From positions 2,333,501 to 2,397,500 of the forward strand of contig NZ_CP046400.1 in the NCBI RefSeq assembly GCF_009762795.1: 64,000 nt of DNA, given 5' to 3'. The translations under genes were made by a program, and so were the position numbers. Shown here piece after piece: positions 51,750 to 61,698 of this stretch. The first letter of the stretch is position 1; each line of letters starts with the position of its first letter. The stretch comes from Pseudodesulfovibrio cashew (GTDB taxonomy: Bacteria; Desulfobacterota; Desulfovibrionia; Desulfovibrionales; Desulfovibrionaceae). The notes under the pieces are model-generated. The model ran no database searches. It was not told the origin of the DNA and saw only the letters and a list, made by a program, of their open reading frames with translations.

Positions 51750-52463
51750 TCAGAAGCGAAGCCGGACGCCGATCACGAACTGGACGTCGTCGAAGTCCGC
51801 GCCTTCCTCCTTGGCGTAGTCGGCCGTCTTGCCGTAGAGCCGGTTCCAGTTGATCCCGACATAAGGCGCGAATTCCCGCCGTATCTCATAGCGCAGGCGC
51901 AGCCCCAGTTCGGTCTCCGAGATGCCGGAGCCAGTCCTGGTGGCGGGATCGTTCTTGCCGTATGCGTTGAGTTCGAACTCGGGGACCAGGACCAGCCGTT
52001 GGGTGAACATGAACTCGTATTCGGTCTTGAAACGGAACGAGGTCCGTCCGTCCTCGCCGAGGAAGAGCGCCGTATCCACGTCGAAATAGTAGGGTGCGGT
52101 ACCCATGAAACCCACTGCGAGCCAGTTGCGGTCAGGCATGCCCGGTTCCTGGTAGGTGTCGCGGCGCACGCCGGCCTGGAGGTCCCAGTTGGGGTCCACG
52201 GCCCTACTGTAGAGTGCCTGGAATTCGGCCTCCTCGATCTTTTGGTCGCGGTATTCGCCCTCGGTCTTGAACCACAGTTTGTTCAGGTCCTTCCCTATCC
52301 AGGCGTCGGCGTCCCAGAAGATCGGGTTGGAGCCGTCCGCCGTTCGCATTTCAAGCCTGTCCACGATCAGCGCGGCCAGCAGGGGGTCGTCCTCCATTCC
52401 GCCCGCGCGGGCTACACCCGTCAGGGTCAGCAGGAGAAGCATGGTTAGTGCCAGTTTCCTCAT
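51750..52463 (-). CDS. copB: outer-membrane copper resistance protein CopB
   Basis: 237 residues from the ATG at 52463, which overlaps the copA stop (ATGA). A Sec signal peptide (cleavage after ARA) is followed by a beta-barrel chain with alternating strands: LWFKTEGEYRDQKIEEAE, LQALYSRAVDPNWDLQAGVR, SFRFKTEYEFMFTQRLVL and, at the end, VQFVIGVRLRF closing in aromatic Phe. It lacks the Met-rich N-terminus of some CopB proteins. It works with CopA in copper sequestration or detoxification. Confidence 0.9.
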   Translation of the reverse strand: MRKLALTMLLLLTLTGVARAGGMEDDPLLAALIVDRLEMRTADGSNPIFWDADAWIGKDLNKLWFKTEGEYRDQKIEEAEFQALYSRAVDPNWDLQAGVRRDTYQEPGMPDRNWLAVGFMGTAPYYFDVDTALFLGEDGRTSFRFKTEYEFMFTQRLVLVPEFELNAYGKNDPATRTGSGISETELGLRLRYEIRREFAPYVGINWNRLYGKTADYAKEEGADFDDVQFVIGVRLRF

Positions 52464-54382
52464 TTCCCCTCCTCGCTGACCACGACTTTTCGGAACATGC
52501 CGGCCATATGGTAGAGCAGATGGCAGTGATAGGCCCAGCTGCCCATGGCGTCCGCCGTGACCAGGTAGCTTATCTTGCTGCCCGGCTGGACGATGACCGT
52601 GTGTTTTCTGGGGATGGCCTTGGGATCGCCGGTTTCCAGGTCGCTCCACATGCCGTGCAGGTGCATGGGGTGGTTCATCATGGTGTCGTTGACGAAAGTG
52701 ATGCGCAGCCGCTCGCCGTAGCGGAACCGGAGCGGTTCGGCATCGGCGTATTTTACCCCGTTGATGGACCACATGTAGCGGGACATGTTGCCGGTCAGAT
52801 GCAGTTGGATTTCGCGTTCGGGCTCGCGTGGGTCCGGGGTGGGGTGGAGGTTGCGCAAATCGGCGTAGCAGAGCACGCGCCTTCCGTTGTTCCGCAGCCC
52901 TGCGCCCGGATCGTCGAGGCGGTACTGCGGATTCTCCGTGCGCATGGCCACGTGGGGGCCGAATTCCGTGGGTACGTGGACCACCGGCGCGTTGCTGCCG
53001 TATCCGGCCTTGCCGAGCCCAGACATGCCCTCTGACGGCATGGACGCCATCGTCCCCTTAGCCGGTGCCCCCATGACGGTGTTGTTCATGTCTGCACCTT
53101 CCATGGGTTGCATGCCGGGCATTGCCGACTCCCGCTTCGTCTTGGCATTCATGGCACCATTGCCCGAGTCCATTGTGTTCATGGACATGCTTCCCGCGTC
53201 GCCCATGCTCATGGAACCATCCATGTCGCCCATATTCATGCGCATGCCCATGTCCTTGTGAGACAGGAGGGGGAGCGGGTCAAAGGGCGGGACTTCGGCC
53301 TTGAGTGAGATGTCCGGGGTGAGGGTGCCGTGTGCGTAGCCGGAGCGGTCTATGGCCTGGGCGAAGACGCAGTATGCGCCGTCGTCAGGCTCGACCACGA
53401 CATCGTAGGTTTCGGCCACGCCGATGCGGAATTCGTCCACGGCCACGGGCTGGATGTCCTGACCGTCGGCGGCGACCACGGTCATTTTCAAACCCGGAAT
53501 GCGCACGTCGAAAAAAGTCATGGCCGAGCCGTTGATGAAGCGGAGCCGGACCTTTTCGCCCGGTTTGAACAGGCCGGTCCAGCCTTCGGAGGGAGTCCTG
53601 CCGTTCATCAGGTAGGTGTAGGTGTACCCGGTCACGTCGGACAGGTCGCGGTCGGACATGCGCATGCGGTTCCACATGGCGCGATCGTTCCAGGTTCGGG
53701 CCAACCCCTTTTCCCGAATCTCGCCAATCAGGTCGCCCACGGTGCGTTCGTTGAAATTGTAGTAATGGCTGAGTTTCTTGAGTTTGGCGTAAACCGAATC
53801 GGGCTCTTCGTCGGTCCAGTCCGAGAGCATGACCACGTAGTCGCGGTCGCAGGGGTTGGGCTCTTGGTCTCTTGGTTCGATGACGATGGGCCCGTACATG
53901 CCGGTCTGTTCCTGAAAGCCGGAGTGGCTATGGTACCAGAAGGTTCCGCTCTGCCGGACCGTGAATCGGTAGCGAAAGGTCTCGCCGGGCCGGATGCCCG
54001 GGTAGCTTATCTCCGGGACGCCGTCCATGCCCGTCGGAAGGATGATGCCGTGCCAGTGGATGGAGCTATCCACGGCCAGGCGGTTGGTCACATCCAGGGT
54101 CACGGTGTCCCCCTCGCGCCAGCGCAGGACCGGTCCTGGCACCGAGCCGCCGATGGCGGTGGCGGTACGCATCGCGCCGGTGAAGTTCACCGTGAGGGGC
54201 GCGATGTCCAAGGTGAAATGGTTGCCCCTGCGCTCCGGCATGGGAGTTGTGGAACCTGTGGTGGCCAGCAGGCGCGCCGGTGAAAGGCCGAGCCCGAGCA
54301 GGGCACCGCCTGCCGCCAGCCCCGTGACGAAACGGCGGCGGGAAATGAGTTGCGAAGATGGAAAATAGAGTGGGTTTTTCAT
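52460..54382 (-). CDS. copA: multicopper oxidase CopA (copper resistance)
   Basis: 640 residues. A Tat signal (ISRRRFVTGLAAGG) leads into three cupredoxin domains. Copper ligands are visible in HWHGIILPTGMDG, FWYHSHSGFQEQ, HPMHLHGMWSDLE and AYHCHLLYHMAGMF (type 1 site with axial Met). Between domains 2 and 3 a Met-rich stretch (MGDMDGSMSMGDAGSMSMN and more, about 390-460) probably binds Cu(I). It oxidises cuprous copper in the periplasm. GGAG precedes the start; copB is translationally coupled. Oxygen dependence makes it notable in an anaerobe. Confidence 0.95.
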   Translation of the reverse strand: MKNPLYFPSSQLISRRRFVTGLAAGGALLGLGLSPARLLATTGSTTPMPERRGNHFTLDIAPLTVNFTGAMRTATAIGGSVPGPVLRWREGDTVTLDVTNRLAVDSSIHWHGIILPTGMDGVPEISYPGIRPGETFRYRFTVRQSGTFWYHSHSGFQEQTGMYGPIVIEPRDQEPNPCDRDYVVMLSDWTDEEPDSVYAKLKKLSHYYNFNERTVGDLIGEIREKGLARTWNDRAMWNRMRMSDRDLSDVTGYTYTYLMNGRTPSEGWTGLFKPGEKVRLRFINGSAMTFFDVRIPGLKMTVVAADGQDIQPVAVDEFRIGVAETYDVVVEPDDGAYCVFAQAIDRSGYAHGTLTPDISLKAEVPPFDPLPLLSHKDMGMRMNMGDMDGSMSMGDAGSMSMNTMDSGNGAMNAKTKRESAMPGMQPMEGADMNNTVMGAPAKGTMASMPSEGMSGLGKAGYGSNAPVVHVPTEFGPHVAMRTENPQYRLDDPGAGLRNNGRRVLCYADLRNLHPTPDPREPEREIQLHLTGNMSRYMWSINGVKYADAEPLRFRYGERLRITFVNDTMMNHPMHLHGMWSDLETGDPKAIPRKHTVIVQPGSKISYLVTADAMGSWAYHCHLLYHMAGMFRKVVVSEEGK

Positions 54383-54468
54383 GTCTCCTGACTGGTTGCG
54401 GTGTCTTTCAGACTACTGCGCGTGTAGTTAACTGTCGAGTGGGCCTCCCATGATAGTTTAGGGTGCGC

Positions 54469-55176
54469 TCAGAAGTCCTCGACATCGGGACTGGGCGTGT
54501 TGCTCCCGGTTTGTGGCGCGGGCTTGCCAGGCAATGGCGACAGCTGGCCACTGGGAATCGCCTGGCCCGAGCGCGTCCCGGTCGGGGATACGGGCTTGCC
54601 CGGATACGGAGATAATTGACCATCCGGCACGGCCGGACCGTAGCGTTTGACGGAAGTGGAACCGCCTGTCTGTTCCGGGATGAAGAACGGCATGTTGACA
54701 GTGGCCGGATTCATGCCGCGGTTCTGCATGAACCAGGCGTTATCCTCGCCGTTGAGGGCTTTATAGAAGCGGAACAGCAGATAGTCGGCCGGCATGGCCT
54801 GGCCGTTGGACGGGTTGCGGTAGTTATGCGCCGCAGCCAGTTGAGAGAGGAATGTCTCGGCTTCCTTGACCAGACCGTTGAAAGCCTGGAAGGCCCTTGG
54901 GTGGTTGGGCAGCGCCACCTTCTGGCGGTGCAGGACCAGGCCGAGGAACGAGGCCACAAGGTCCGGGGCCTGGCTGGCCGTTGCGCTGAGTTGCATGTTG
55001 GCCGGTGCGAGGTAAACGCGCTGTACCTGCTGCATGGCGGTATTGAGAAGAGGAGACATATTCAGGGTTGTCCCCTGAGCCGCCGCCGGGACAGGGCACA
55101 GGCTGACAGTGAAGAGGGCGACAGCCAGGAGCGCCGGGACGAAACCGCGCCGAAAGAAAAAGGAGGTCTGGTACAT
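54469..55176 (-). CDS. secreted hypothetical protein with Pro-rich repeat tail
   Basis: 235 residues from the ATG at 55176 (AAGGA 7 bases upstream). A Sec signal peptide (cleavage after AAA) precedes a helical domain (LLNTAMQQVQRVYLAPAN, HPRAFQAFNGLVKEAETFL, DYLLFRFYKALNGEDNAWF). The last 60 residues hold two copies of a motif of the type GQLSPxPGKPxxxTG. No family recognised. Same strand and 86 bases upstream of copA, but a separate transcript is likely. Confidence 0.7.
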   Translation of the reverse strand: MYQTSFFFRRGFVPALLAVALFTVSLCPVPAAAQGTTLNMSPLLNTAMQQVQRVYLAPANMQLSATASQAPDLVASFLGLVLHRQKVALPNHPRAFQAFNGLVKEAETFLSQLAAAHNYRNPSNGQAMPADYLLFRFYKALNGEDNAWFMQNRGMNPATVNMPFFIPEQTGGSTSVKRYGPAVPDGQLSPYPGKPVSPTGTRSGQAIPSGQLSPLPGKPAPQTGSNTPSPDVEDF

Positions 55177-55337
55177 GGGCATTCCTTTGTTGCGGGACGG
55201 GAGATACCGTTTCCATACCATCCGTCCGTGTCTTTGACCAGTAATGTCGAACCGGGGGCAAGTCACCTTGCGTTGCCATAACTTATGAATATGTGTACAG
55301 GTAGCTTGAGTTGTGGCGCGAAGATGAGGAGGTTTTC

Positions 55338-55949
55338 GTGTTGATTCGTCTAGCTTCGCTTGCTCTTTTGTTTGGGGTGGTCGGTTTGGTCTGGACCGGA
55401 AGTGTCTATGCCGACGATACCATTTATTGTCCCAACGATCCGGTTCAGTTGAAGAAACAATGCGCAGAAAAACAGGCTTTCATAAAGAAGGCCCAGGCGC
55501 TCGTGGACAAATGGGAGCGGAATTACCAGCACCGGGGAGCCTATTCCCTCATGCGCTACGGTCATGCCTCAAAGGCTCAGTACAATAAATGGACGAAACC
55601 CAGTTCCGTGACCGTCAAGGGTGTGCCTATGAAGGTCTACGGAACCTACCGGTCCTCCAACGGCGACGTATACGTGTATGTTGCGGACCAGAAGCACAAG
55701 CAGGTGCTGAATCAGTACGGCAAAGGCAATACCTTCAAGAGCGCCAAGAGCAACAGCAATCGGATTATGAGCAACAACCTGCAGACCAAGCTCAACAAGT
55801 ATCGCCACGCCTTGTCCCAGGCTTACGCTTACCGGGCCCAGTGCTGCGGTGCCCGCTGGACCAACGACGGGCCTGGCAGCACGCCGAACAGAGGAAACAG
55901 CGGTTCGAGCGGCGGCATCGATCTGCTGGGGGTGCCCATGGGCAACTGA
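55338..55949 (+). CDS. secreted hypothetical protein
   Basis: 203 residues from a GTG at 55338, chosen because AGGAGG lies 6 bases before it. A Sec signal peptide (cleavage near VYA) is followed by a Lys/Tyr/Gln-rich chain: CPNDPVQLKKQCAEKQAFIK, MRYGHASKAQYNKWTKPSSV, GTYRSSNGDVYVYVADQKHK and a Gly/Asn/Ser tail. Two or three cysteine pairs suggest disulfides. No known family. Divergent from the preceding secreted protein. Confidence 0.65.
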   Translation: MLIRLASLALLFGVVGLVWTGSVYADDTIYCPNDPVQLKKQCAEKQAFIKKAQALVDKWERNYQHRGAYSLMRYGHASKAQYNKWTKPSSVTVKGVPMKVYGTYRSSNGDVYVYVADQKHKQVLNQYGKGNTFKSAKSNSNRIMSNNLQTKLNKYRHALSQAYAYRAQCCGARWTNDGPGSTPNRGNSGSSGGIDLLGVPMGN

Positions 55950-56015
55950 TCCGAGCTGCAAACAGTATATTTCCTAACCCTGCTGGATGGCAGCTGGTGG
56001 GGTGCGAAGGAAAAC

Positions 56016-56057
56016 GGCCCATGGACACGTTTCCGGAAGACGCGTGGTCCATGGGCC
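56016..56057 (+). terminator. long hairpin after the secreted-protein gene
   Basis: GGCCCATGGAC and GTCCATGGGCC form an 11-bp outer stem with further inner pairing (ACG/CGT). TTCCATTTT follows on the plus strand and GTTTTCC on the minus strand. Confidence 0.6.
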
Positions 56058-56159
56058 ATTCCATTTTGGGTGAAGGGGCAGAGGGTATCGGCATCCTCTT
56101 GGGTAAATTGCCAAGCCAGCCTCCAGATACGCCCCAGAGTGTGAATCAAAAGCTTTTTC

Positions 56160-56533
56160 TTATAACTGGTTGGGATTGGTTTCATCCCACTCGCCGCTTC
56201 GTAGGCCGGACTCCATCTTGAACAGAAGTAACTCTTTGGTTCTATCGACCCATTCTTGCCCTTCCTTGGAGGGGAGCGGCATCCGCCTTCTCCTTGGTTG
56301 CCACTACTTCCCGCGTCCATCCTCTTCCGGGGTTCCCTCTGCCTCCAGAGGGGCACAGGCTTTGTCTTCTTAACGCCCGCATACCCCAGGTACTTGTCGT
56401 ACGCGGCGTCCGCATTCTTTTCGTCGAACTTGGTCTCGGACATCACATACTTGTTGATGAGATCGAAAGCGGCATCGTCATTTACTTGAACGCCATTTCG
56501 ATCCTTGGCCCCAGCGCCCCCATACCCCTCCCT
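56160..56533 (-). pseudogene. frameshifted gene debris next to tRNA-Ala
   Basis: On the minus strand, protein-like sequence (AAFDLINKYVMSETKFDE, ADAAYDKYLGYAGVKKTKP) runs from about 56533 to 56360. It then continues sensibly only in another frame (LEAEGTPEEDGRGK, stop). A further 40-codon reading at 56282-56160 (MPLPSKEGQEWVDRTKEL ... NPNQL) follows with a GGAG-type ribosome site. Together they look like one or two phage-type genes broken by an indel. No family assigned; the location downstream of a tRNA 3' end suits a prophage or island remnant. Confidence 0.5.
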
Positions 56534-56697
56534 TCAGCTATGTGGGAAGGGCGTCAGCGCGTATCTCAGCGGACTTTCTCCGCCCTTTTGATTCTGTCTG
56601 ATTTTTGTACCAAGCCAGCCGCTTTTTCAGCATGGAGGCCTGCGTCGGAATGATCGAGGGGGTGTAAACCAAAATCAGAAAGACTGATCTACAAATG

Positions 56698-56730
56698 CGA
56701 AAAAGGGACTTAGGTTGCTTCCTAAGTCCC
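56698..56730 (-). terminator. terminator after tRNA-Ala
   Basis: On the minus strand GGGACTTAGG-aagcaa-CCTAAGTCCC followed by TTTTT, 10 bases after the tRNA. Confidence 0.88.
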
Positions 56731-56740
56731 TTCTGTTTTC

Positions 56741-56816
56741 TGGTGGAGACGAAGAGATTTGAACTCTCGACCCCTGCCTTGCGAAGGCAGTGCTCTCCCA
56801 GCTGAGCTACGTCCCC
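56741..56816 (-). tRNA. tRNA-Ala (CGC)
   Basis: Reverse strand, 76 bases: 7-bp acceptor (GGGGACG/CGTCTCC with one G-T pair), D arm GCTCAGCTGGGAGAGC, anticodon stem CTGCC/GGCAG around TTCGCAA (anticodon CGC), T arm GAGAGTTCAAATCTCTT with a 7-base TTCAAAT loop, and encoded CCA at 56741-56743. Confidence 0.96.
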
Positions 56817-56894
56817 GTTGAAGAAGGGTTGATAGCCCTTTTTGCCGGGGGAAACAAGAGTTTTTCTATGGGGCCGGAGAGAAAATGCGCCGGG

Positions 56895-58406
56895 TTACTC
56901 CAGGCCTGCGGCGGTAAGCACTGTGTCGATTCGGTTGGCGTAGGTGTGGTCGCTGAGAATGTGTTTGCGCCACGCCTCGCGGAGTTCGGTTTTTTCCGGG
57001 GTTTCCTCGCGGAATCGCGAAAAGAGCGGGAGGATGTCTGCCGGGGTCTTGAACATGATTTGCTCCACTAGCGCCTCCGGGAAAATCTGAAGGCCGGGGT
57101 TGGCGTCGGTGAGCAGGAAGCCGCCTGCGCACCAGACGTCGAAATGCCGCTGGGTCAGGCCCGCCGGGAGCTGCATGCCGGTGACGTTCAGGGTCGCGGC
57201 GGCGGCGCGGTACACGGCGGGCAGGGCCGCGTAATAATCCAGCGGAGAGCGTGTCTCGGCGGTTATCTCGCTGATTTGCCCCCATTTTTCGTCGCCGAAG
57301 ATAACGGCTTCCGGCCCGGCTGCGGCCAGGCAGCGGACCTTCCAGGCATAACCCGCCACCTCGGCGCCCACGCCTACGTGCCTGATTTCGTTACCCGGCC
57401 AAAGGGTGGCGCGAATATGTTCCTGCCACCAGTGGAAATGGGGGCGTTCCCCCTTCTCCAACATGGTCACGGCCTCCTCCAGAATGCGCGGATTGGGCGT
57501 CAGTCCGGCGAAGAATTTGCTCTTTTTCGGGAACTCGGAGCGGCCCACGAAGACGAGCCGACCGCCAAGATCACGGGCGTGCTCCGGCAGGCTTCCTCCC
57601 GTGGCGAAAAGGGGCGGGCTGGCGGCCAGGGGCAGGTGCGTTACCCGCCTGGCTCCGGCGCGGATGAGCGGTGCGATGAAAGAGTGGTCCGTGACGAACA
57701 ACCGCGCTTCCTTCCAGGCCCCGGTCTTGACCGAAGTGAGGATGTGGAATGGGTTATCCACCAGCCAGACCGCTACTTCGACTCCGGCCTCGCGTAGCAG
57801 GTGGAAGGCCAGACCGAAGGGCTCCAGCCCCTTGAAGTTGATGGAGAAGAAAAGTGCGGGGCGTTCGCGGGACAGGAGCGCGGGCAGCTCCGTTCCGGGT
57901 GAGCGTTCCAGCGTTTCAGGGTCCAGGGTCCGGACCTGGTATCCCTTCTCTTCAAAGGCCAGGGTCAGCTCTTTGCCCAAGAGATCTCCTTCGCCTGAGG
58001 GAAGCCAGACTACGCGGGAAGGGGCGGTCTTGGGCAGGCGGCAGGCCGCAGTGCGGGCCGCCAGGGGAGCCCAGAACGAGGGGAACGCCTTGAGGCCGGG
58101 CCGGTAGCGGAGGACTGTACTTTGTCGGGCCAGTTCAGGCGTGAATTCCTCCGGGGGGAGGGGGGTGTAGTCCACGGGAACGCGGGCTTCGAAATTTCGT
58201 ATCTGGCCGGTCATGGTGGGGCATTCCACGTAGCGGGCCTCGCGCACGTCCGGGAAATGGTTGCGCAAAAGTTCCGGTTCCGGGCCCAGGCCCAGGAAGA
58301 TGACGCCTTCGCCACCGGGAATTACTTCGAACTGACTGCGGTCCGAAGGCAGGGTCTGGCGGTTGCCCAGTTCGTTGGTGATCTGGATTCTGACAGGTCT
58401 GGTCAC
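56895..58406 (-). CDS. CgeB/DUF3880-like glycosyltransferase
   Basis: 503 residues from a GTG at 58406. The middle part has [20 protein letters not shown] and [15 protein letters not shown], typical of DUF3880/CgeB proteins (Rossmann half of a GT-B fold). The C-terminal half has [20 protein letters not shown] followed by a D-NPG-L and an FPEALVE segment, the nucleotide-sugar site of GT1-like enzymes. It probably adds sugars to flagellin, spore-type or surface components; the acceptor is unknown. Ribosome site weak. Confidence 0.75.
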   Translation of the reverse strand: MTRPVRIQITNELGNRQTLPSDRSQFEVIPGGEGVIFLGLGPEPELLRNHFPDVREARYVECPTMTGQIRNFEARVPVDYTPLPPEEFTPELARQSTVLRYRPGLKAFPSFWAPLAARTAACRLPKTAPSRVVWLPSGEGDLLGKELTLAFEEKGYQVRTLDPETLERSPGTELPALLSRERPALFFSINFKGLEPFGLAFHLLREAGVEVAVWLVDNPFHILTSVKTGAWKEARLFVTDHSFIAPLIRAGARRVTHLPLAASPPLFATGGSLPEHARDLGGRLVFVGRSEFPKKSKFFAGLTPNPRILEEAVTMLEKGERPHFHWWQEHIRATLWPGNEIRHVGVGAEVAGYAWKVRCLAAAGPEAVIFGDEKWGQISEITAETRSPLDYYAALPAVYRAAAATLNVTGMQLPAGLTQRHFDVWCAGGFLLTDANPGLQIFPEALVEQIMFKTPADILPLFSRFREETPEKTELREAWRKHILSDHTYANRIDTVLTAAGLE

Positions 58407-58474
58407 GGTTTCACGCTTGGCTTTTCGGGCATATTCGGGTACGGAAACGCTCCACGCCGATCAAGGAGCGCCTC

Positions 58475-59074
58475 ATGAAACAATATCAGGACAAATATTT
58501 CAAGCGCGCCAAAAAGGAAAATTACGCCGCCCGTTCCGTCTACAAACTCAAGGAGATGGACAAGCGGTTCGGTATTTTCAAGAAGGGCCAGCACGTGCTT
58601 GATCTTGGTGCCGCGCCCGGCTCCTGGACCCAGTTCGCGGGCGAACGCGTGGGTCGGGAGGGGCATGTGCTCGGTGTGGACATCCAGGACACCAAGCACT
58701 CGTTCCCGGAGAACATAACCTTTTTGCAGGCCGATGTCTTTTCCGATTCGCCGGAGCTTCTGGAGGCCATCGAGCCGCTTGTGCCGTTTGATGTGATTAT
58801 CAGCGACATGGCTCCCAAGACCACGGGGATCAAGTTCGCGGACCAGGCCAACTCGCTGGAGCTGTGCGAGCGCGCCTTTGAGGTGGCGCTTAAATACCTC
58901 AAGAAGGGCGGGCACTTCGCCGTCAAGATTTTTGAGGGCGGTGAGACCAAGGAGTATCGGGATTCGCTTCGGCCGTATTTTGGAAAGATAAAGAATTTCA
59001 AGCCTTACAGCTCCCGATCCGAATCAAAGGAAATCTTCATCGTCGCGCTTGGCTTTAAGGGCGCGGATGTATAA
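58475..59074 (+). CDS. rlmE: 23S rRNA 2'-O-uridine methyltransferase RlmE (FtsJ)
   Basis: 199 residues with AGGAG before the [14 protein letters not shown] carries the first catalytic Lys, [14 protein letters not shown] is the SAM motif, [10 protein letters not shown] holds the catalytic Asp, FAVKIFEG the second Lys and [14 protein letters not shown] the Glu (K-D-K-E tetrad). It methylates U2552 in the ribosomal A-loop. Full length. Confidence 0.96.
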   Translation: MKQYQDKYFKRAKKENYAARSVYKLKEMDKRFGIFKKGQHVLDLGAAPGSWTQFAGERVGREGHVLGVDIQDTKHSFPENITFLQADVFSDSPELLEAIEPLVPFDVIISDMAPKTTGIKFADQANSLELCERAFEVALKYLKKGGHFAVKIFEGGETKEYRDSLRPYFGKIKNFKPYSSRSESKEIFIVALGFKGADV

Positions 59075-59129
59075 AGTAACCGACCGAAAAATGAAAATGA
59101 ATTTTCTGACCATATTTTGAGGAGGAATC

Positions 59130-59873
59130 ATGGCCGGACATAGTAAATGGGCAAATATCCAGCATCGCAAGGGGCGTCAGGACGCCAAGAAAGCCAAGTT
59201 TTTCACCAAGGCCGCCAAGGATATCATCCTGGCCGCCAAGGCGGGCGGCGGTAATCCCGACGACAACTCCGGGTTGCGTCTGGCCATCCAGAAGGCCAAG
59301 GCCGTGAACCTGCCCAAAGACAAAATCGACAACGCCATCAAGAAGGGCACCGGCGAACTGGCCGGCGGCGACATCATGGAGATCCTCTACGAAGGATACG
59401 GTCCGGGTGGCGTGGCCATGCTGGTCGACGTGGCCACTGACAACAAGAACCGTGTGGTCGCCGAAATCCGTCATGCCTTTTCCAAAGCCGGCGGCAACAT
59501 GGCCGAGGCCGGCGCAGTCGCCTACATGTTCAACAAGAAGGGCGTCATCGTCTTCAACAAGGACAAGTACACCGAAGACGACCTGATGGAAGTGGGCCTG
59601 GAAGCGGGTGCCGAAGACATCATCGACGACGGCGACACCTTCACCGTCCAGACCGAGCCCTCGGACTTCATGGCCGTGCAGCAGGCCTTTACCGACGCCG
59701 AAATGGAATTCGAGTCCGCCGAGGTGAGCCAGGTTCCCGAGAATCTCGTGCCCGTGGACGTGGAGACCGGCAAGAAGGTCATGCGCCTGTACGACCTGCT
59801 TGAAGACAACGAGGACGTCCAGAAGGTCTACCTCAACGCCGACTTCCCGGACGAACTGTTCGACGAGGAATAG
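59130..59873 (+). CDS. YebC/PmpR-family DNA-binding regulator (translation-linked)
   Basis: 247 residues, starting [20 protein letters not shown], the family hallmark, followed by the [18 protein letters not shown] helices and a three-domain body with [24 protein letters not shown] lies upstream. YebC proteins control genes or relieve ribosome pausing; they commonly sit just before ruvC, as here. RuvC starts 2 bases after its stop. Confidence 0.95.
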   Translation: MAGHSKWANIQHRKGRQDAKKAKFFTKAAKDIILAAKAGGGNPDDNSGLRLAIQKAKAVNLPKDKIDNAIKKGTGELAGGDIMEILYEGYGPGGVAMLVDVATDNKNRVVAEIRHAFSKAGGNMAEAGAVAYMFNKKGVIVFNKDKYTEDDLMEVGLEAGAEDIIDDGDTFTVQTEPSDFMAVQQAFTDAEMEFESAEVSQVPENLVPVDVETGKKVMRLYDLLEDNEDVQKVYLNADFPDELFDEE

Positions 59874-59874
59874 C

Positions 59875-60381
59875 GTGGGAGACGGCGGACTCATTGTCAT
59901 CGGCCTGGATCCCGGCTCCCGGGTGACTGGCTACGGCATCGTCCGCGAGCTGTCCGGCCGGGCCGAGTTGATCGAGACCGGCACCATCCGTACGCCCGTC
60001 AAAAAGGACATGGCCACGCGCATGGGCGTGATCTTTGAGAGGCTCGCCGAGCTGATCCGCACTCATGGACCCGTCGAGGGGGCCATCGAGAACGTGTTCG
60101 TGTCCAAGAACCCCTCATCCGCCCTGAAGCTGGGGCAGGCAAGGGGGGCGGCCATGGCCGCCTGCGCCGTCCACGGGGTGTCCATGGCGGAGTATGAGCC
60201 GAGCAAGGTGAAAAAGAACCTCGTGGGCGTGGGCAACGCGCCCAAGGATCAGGTGGCCTTCATGGTTGCCCACTGTCTCGGCATCAAGAAGCCCGATTGG
60301 GCCGAAGACGCCTCCGACGCACTGGCCGTGGCCATCTGCCATCTGAACGAGCGGCGTTTACGCAGGCTCACGGGCGTATAG
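59875..60381 (+). CDS. ruvC: Holliday junction resolvase RuvC
   Basis: 168 residues from a GTG at 59875 with GAGGAA upstream. Acidic catalytic residues lie in GLDPGSRVTGYG (first Asp), GAIENVFV (Glu) and EDASDALAVAICH (last Asp pair). It cuts four-way junctions as a dimer with RuvAB. The open frame continues upstream into yebC without meaning. Confidence 0.96.
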   Translation: MGDGGLIVIGLDPGSRVTGYGIVRELSGRAELIETGTIRTPVKKDMATRMGVIFERLAELIRTHGPVEGAIENVFVSKNPSSALKLGQARGAAMAACAVHGVSMAEYEPSKVKKNLVGVGNAPKDQVAFMVAHCLGIKKPDWAEDASDALAVAICHLNERRLRRLTGV

Positions 60382-60400
60382 CTTGAAAGATATATAAAAC

Positions 60401-60436
60401 AAAGGCCGCCGGAAATTTTCCGGCGGCCTTTTTTGT
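60401..60436 (+). terminator. terminator after ruvC
   Basis: AAAGGCCGCCGGAAA and TTTTCCGGCGGCCTTTTTT form a long perfect stem with T-run. It separates ruvC from the inserted small gene and ruvA. Confidence 0.92.
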
Positions 60437-60455
60437 TTCAGTTTGTCAGGGACGG

Positions 60456-60926
60456 CTATTTTTTCTTGCCCTTTCCCTTGCTCTTGTTCTTGCTTTTCCC
60501 CTTACCTTTGTTGCCCTTTCCGGCAGCGGAGGGGTGAATGCCGCACTCCTTGGCGATGCGGCCCCAGCCCATGCCGGAGTCGCGCATGGCCTGTATTTCG
60601 GAGGGAGACTTGCCGCAACGGTCGGCATAGGCTTCCAGGCGAGCGTGGTCGAGCTTCTTCTGGGAATCGGCGTACCGTCCTTCGGCTCGTTCCAGATCCC
60701 GCTCGGCTTCTTCGCGTTCGGTACGCGTACCGCCACGCCTGAGGATGACGTCGAGCACGTCGCGGGCCTTGCGGACCTCTTCGGAGCGTTGGGTGGTTTC
60801 CTGGACGATCGCTTCTCCCACCAGGGAGATGAGTTCGTCCTGTGCGCTGCGCGGGTCCTGGGCCGGGGCTGTGGTGGCCCAGGCCAGGAGCAGCAGGGCC
60901 GCCAGCAGTACGGTGATGCGTTTCAT
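60456..60926 (-). CDS. secreted small protein with Lys/Gly-rich tail
   Basis: 156 residues from the ATG at 60926 (AGGAG 5 bases upstream). A Sec signal peptide (cleavage after APA) is followed by a coiled-coil helix (EEVRKARDVLDVILRRGG, EREEAERDLERAEGRYAD), a SPSEIQAMRDSGMGWGRIAK-type segment, and a C-terminal tail of about 20 residues made of Lys, Gly, Ser and Asn. The tail could bind nucleic acid or surface anions. No known function. It lies on the opposite strand inside the ruv cluster. Confidence 0.75.
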   Translation of the reverse strand: MKRITVLLAALLLLAWATTAPAQDPRSAQDELISLVGEAIVQETTQRSEEVRKARDVLDVILRRGGTRTEREEAERDLERAEGRYADSQKKLDHARLEAYADRCGKSPSEIQAMRDSGMGWGRIAKECGIHPSAAGKGNKGKGKSKNKSKGKGKKK

Positions 60927-61080
60927 GGTCACTCCTGTGATTGGTTTGCTATCCCTATACTATACGGTACGGTGCCGGACAAGGTCACAAAATCGGAAAC
61001 AGGGGGCTCCCCGGCGGACCGGTCCATACCCTTTGTATTGCGTTCGGTATTGGGATACAACCCTCCGACGGAGGATTTTC

Positions 61081-61698
61081 ATGATCGGATATCTGCAAGG
61101 CACGGTGCTGTCCGCCGGAGAAAAGGGGCTCACATTGCTGACCCCGGGCGGGGTCGGCTACGAGGTTGCCGCACCAACATCGGTCCTGGCCCGTCTGCCG
61201 GGCAAGGGCGGCGAGGTGGCGCTTTTCGTTCATACCCAGGTGGCGGAGAAGGCCATCGACCTGTTCGGGTTCCTGGAGGCCGATGACCTGGAACTGTTCC
61301 GCACCCTCATCTCCATCGACAAGCTGGGGCCGAAAAAGGCCATGGCCATCCTGTCCATGTTCGACGCCGAGCACCTCCGGGAAATCGCCTTCCGCGAAGA
61401 CGTGACCACACTCTCCACCGTGCCGGGCATCGGCCCCAAGTCGGCCAAGCAGATTCTCTGGTTTCTCAAGGACAAGGTGTCCAAGCTGACGCCGTCCGCG
61501 TCCGTCCCCGGTAAGGCCGCCGCGCCCCAGGGGCCGCAGGGCGAGTATCTGGACACCCTTGCGGGCCTCAAGTCCCTGGGGTACGCTGAGGACGAAATTC
61601 GGCCCCTTATTTTGGAAGTCTTCGACGACGAACCCGACCTTGACGCCGCCGGAGCCATCCGCGCCGTGCTCAAGAAAATCAACGCGGCACGCTCATGA
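61081..61698 (+). CDS. ruvA: Holliday junction branch-migration protein RuvA
   Basis: 205 residues. [20 protein letters not shown] is the OB-fold start; [16 protein letters not shown] and [16 protein letters not shown] are the two helix-hairpin-helix motifs; the C-terminal domain III ([20 protein letters not shown]) contacts RuvB. It binds the junction as a tetramer. Its last bases overlap the ruvB start. Confidence 0.96.
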   Translation: MIGYLQGTVLSAGEKGLTLLTPGGVGYEVAAPTSVLARLPGKGGEVALFVHTQVAEKAIDLFGFLEADDLELFRTLISIDKLGPKKAMAILSMFDAEHLREIAFREDVTTLSTVPGIGPKSAKQILWFLKDKVSKLTPSASVPGKAAAPQGPQGEYLDTLAGLKSLGYAEDEIRPLILEVFDDEPDLDAAGAIRAVLKKINAARS

